A DNA stretch of 64,000 nucleotides. It comes from Anastrepha obliqua (lineage: Eukaryota; Arthropoda; Insecta; Diptera; Tephritidae). Below the pieces are notes generated by a model that worked only from the letters and a program-made list of their open reading frames with translations, had not been told where the DNA came from and did no database searches. The translations under genes were made by a program, and so were the position numbers. Of this stretch, positions 63,457 through 64,000 are shown in pieces; the stretch's first letter is position 1, and every line of letters starts with the position of its first letter. The DNA is taken from positions 63,884,406-63,948,405 of the forward strand of contig NC_072897.1 in the NCBI RefSeq assembly GCF_027943255.1, in the 5' to 3' direction.

Positions 63457-64000
63457 TTAATTTTGTGTATCTGGAGGTGTCTGGGAGTTTCCCGAAGTAT
63501 TTTGGGCAACTCGGACATTATTGTTATTATAATTATTTCTGTTTTGGTCGTTGCCTCTGTTAGAATAATTTCTACCTCTGTTATTACCTCCACCTCCTCT
63601 ATTGTTATATCTGTTATTGTTATTATTATAACCGTTGTTTTGGTAATTACCTCTTCCTCGGTAATTACTTCGGTTACCTCGATAATATCCATTTTGGCGC
63701 TGTTGGAAGTGCAGTACAGTATTTGACTGTCCTGTTGCTTCGGTACAGCTGTTCACAAACTTGGATATGGCATCATTCATAATATTGAATGTGCCTGCCT
63801 GCATGATAAGTTTTACCTTATCTAAAGCGCAGTTCTGTGTCATGGCCTTGACAGCAAGCGTTGTGCTGTATTTAGTGGCTAATTCAGGTGACAATCCATC
63901 ACTGATATAAGCTCCCTCAAGAGATTTAGTTAATTTTTCTACCTCCTGGGTATACTGATTAGCTGTTTTACTTTTTTGTTGCAGATTTAGAAGTTTGGCA
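63457..64000 (-). CDS. Ty3 gag, C-terminal part (runs off the right edge)
   Basis: Open from the window edge to a stop at 63457-63459. It contains LNLQQKSKTANQYTQEVEKL, ISDGLSPELATKYSTTLAVK and DKVKLIMQAGTFNIMNDAIS, then a Gly/Arg/Asn-rich RNA-binding tail (NGYYRGNRSNYRGRGNYQNN ...) in place of a CCHC knuckle, as in 412-like Gags. The N-terminus is outside the window. No lesion is seen in the visible part. Confidence 0.82.
   Translation of the reverse strand, partial: AKLLNLQQKSKTANQYTQEVEKLTKSLEGAYISDGLSPELATKYSTTLAVKAMTQNCALDKVKLIMQAGTFNIMNDAISKFVNSCTEATGQSNTVLHFQQRQNGYYRGNRSNYRGRGNYQNNGYNNNNNRYNNRGGGGNNRGRNYSNRGNDQNRNNYNNNNVRVAQNTSGNSQTPPDTQN

Larger units (their letters stand above)
59090..64000 (-). 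mobile_element. Ty3/gypsy retrotransposon, mdg1/412 clade, 5' end off the window
   Basis: A 3' LTR at about 59090-59584, integrase (59850-60962), RT/RNase H (61123-62734), protease (62894-63373) and gag (63457 to the right edge) lie in that order on the minus strand. The integrase and gag signatures are those of the mdg1/412 group. Pol has at least three frame breaks. No env-like frame follows the integrase, as expected for this clade. Confidence 0.88.

Noticed and set aside
63453..63726. ITDITIEEVEV-type frames antisense or out of frame to the Ty3 gag tail
   Set aside because: Shadows of the Gly/Arg/Asn-rich repeat; the Gag frame explains the region.
1..64000. tRNA or rRNA genes
   Set aside because: No cloverleaf with A/B boxes or rRNA segment was recognised. 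The initiator-tRNA-Met match at 56238-56251 is a copia primer site.

Overview
This is a eukaryotic, almost certainly insect and probably dipteran, stretch built nearly entirely of transposable elements. I found no host gene. The organism call rests on the families present: LOA-, R1-, I- and jockey-type LINEs, mdg1/412-type Ty3 and BEL/Pao and copia LTR elements, piggyBac, hAT, pogo/Tigger, Harbinger, and a mariner fragment with a DUF4817-type N-terminus. A tephritid-like fly is a guess. Nearly every coding region is broken, so most are listed as pseudogenes. The nesting suggests pericentromeric heterochromatin or a piRNA-cluster-like TE trap, but that is inference.

Layout. 1-515: tail of an unclassified LINE (-). 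529-6450: an internally deleted R1-clade LINE (-) split by a 5'-truncated LOA element (LOA-1, 2531-6221, 7-bp target-site duplication). 6504-13937: a second LOA family (LOA-3, +), split by a 3.04-kb satellite-carrying insertion with inverted ends (8942-11983) and ended by a hAT (13938-16267). 16276-16536: mariner end fragment. 16537 to about 29540: a BEL/Pao element (-) containing copia-1 (16756-23585), which has a piggyBac (20988-23456) inside its 5' LTR, and a 5'-truncated jockey (about 25738-27825).

About 30965-43042: a jockey LINE (+) with poly(A) tail, containing an almost intact LOA element (LOA-2, 32772-38148, one nonsense codon in ORF2), an unclassified insertion (39526-41263) and a MITE (42161-42883). 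43969 to about 58760: an I-clade LINE (-) spread over 14.8 kb by a Harbinger (44036-45198), a TATG-rich tandem-repeat insertion (45386 to about 46880) and a Tigger (48115-56615). The Tigger carries copia-2 (49652-56424), which carries a pogo-like element with a PHD-type finger (53440-56071). About 59090-64000: an mdg1/412-clade Ty3 element (-) running off the right edge.

The genes do not form a host pathway. They are independent replication and transposition modules whose insertion order can be read from reading frames that resume on both sides of each insertion and from target-site duplications: AGGACCA, AAAAG, TATTG, TTAA, ACCTT, TTTA, ATA and TA.
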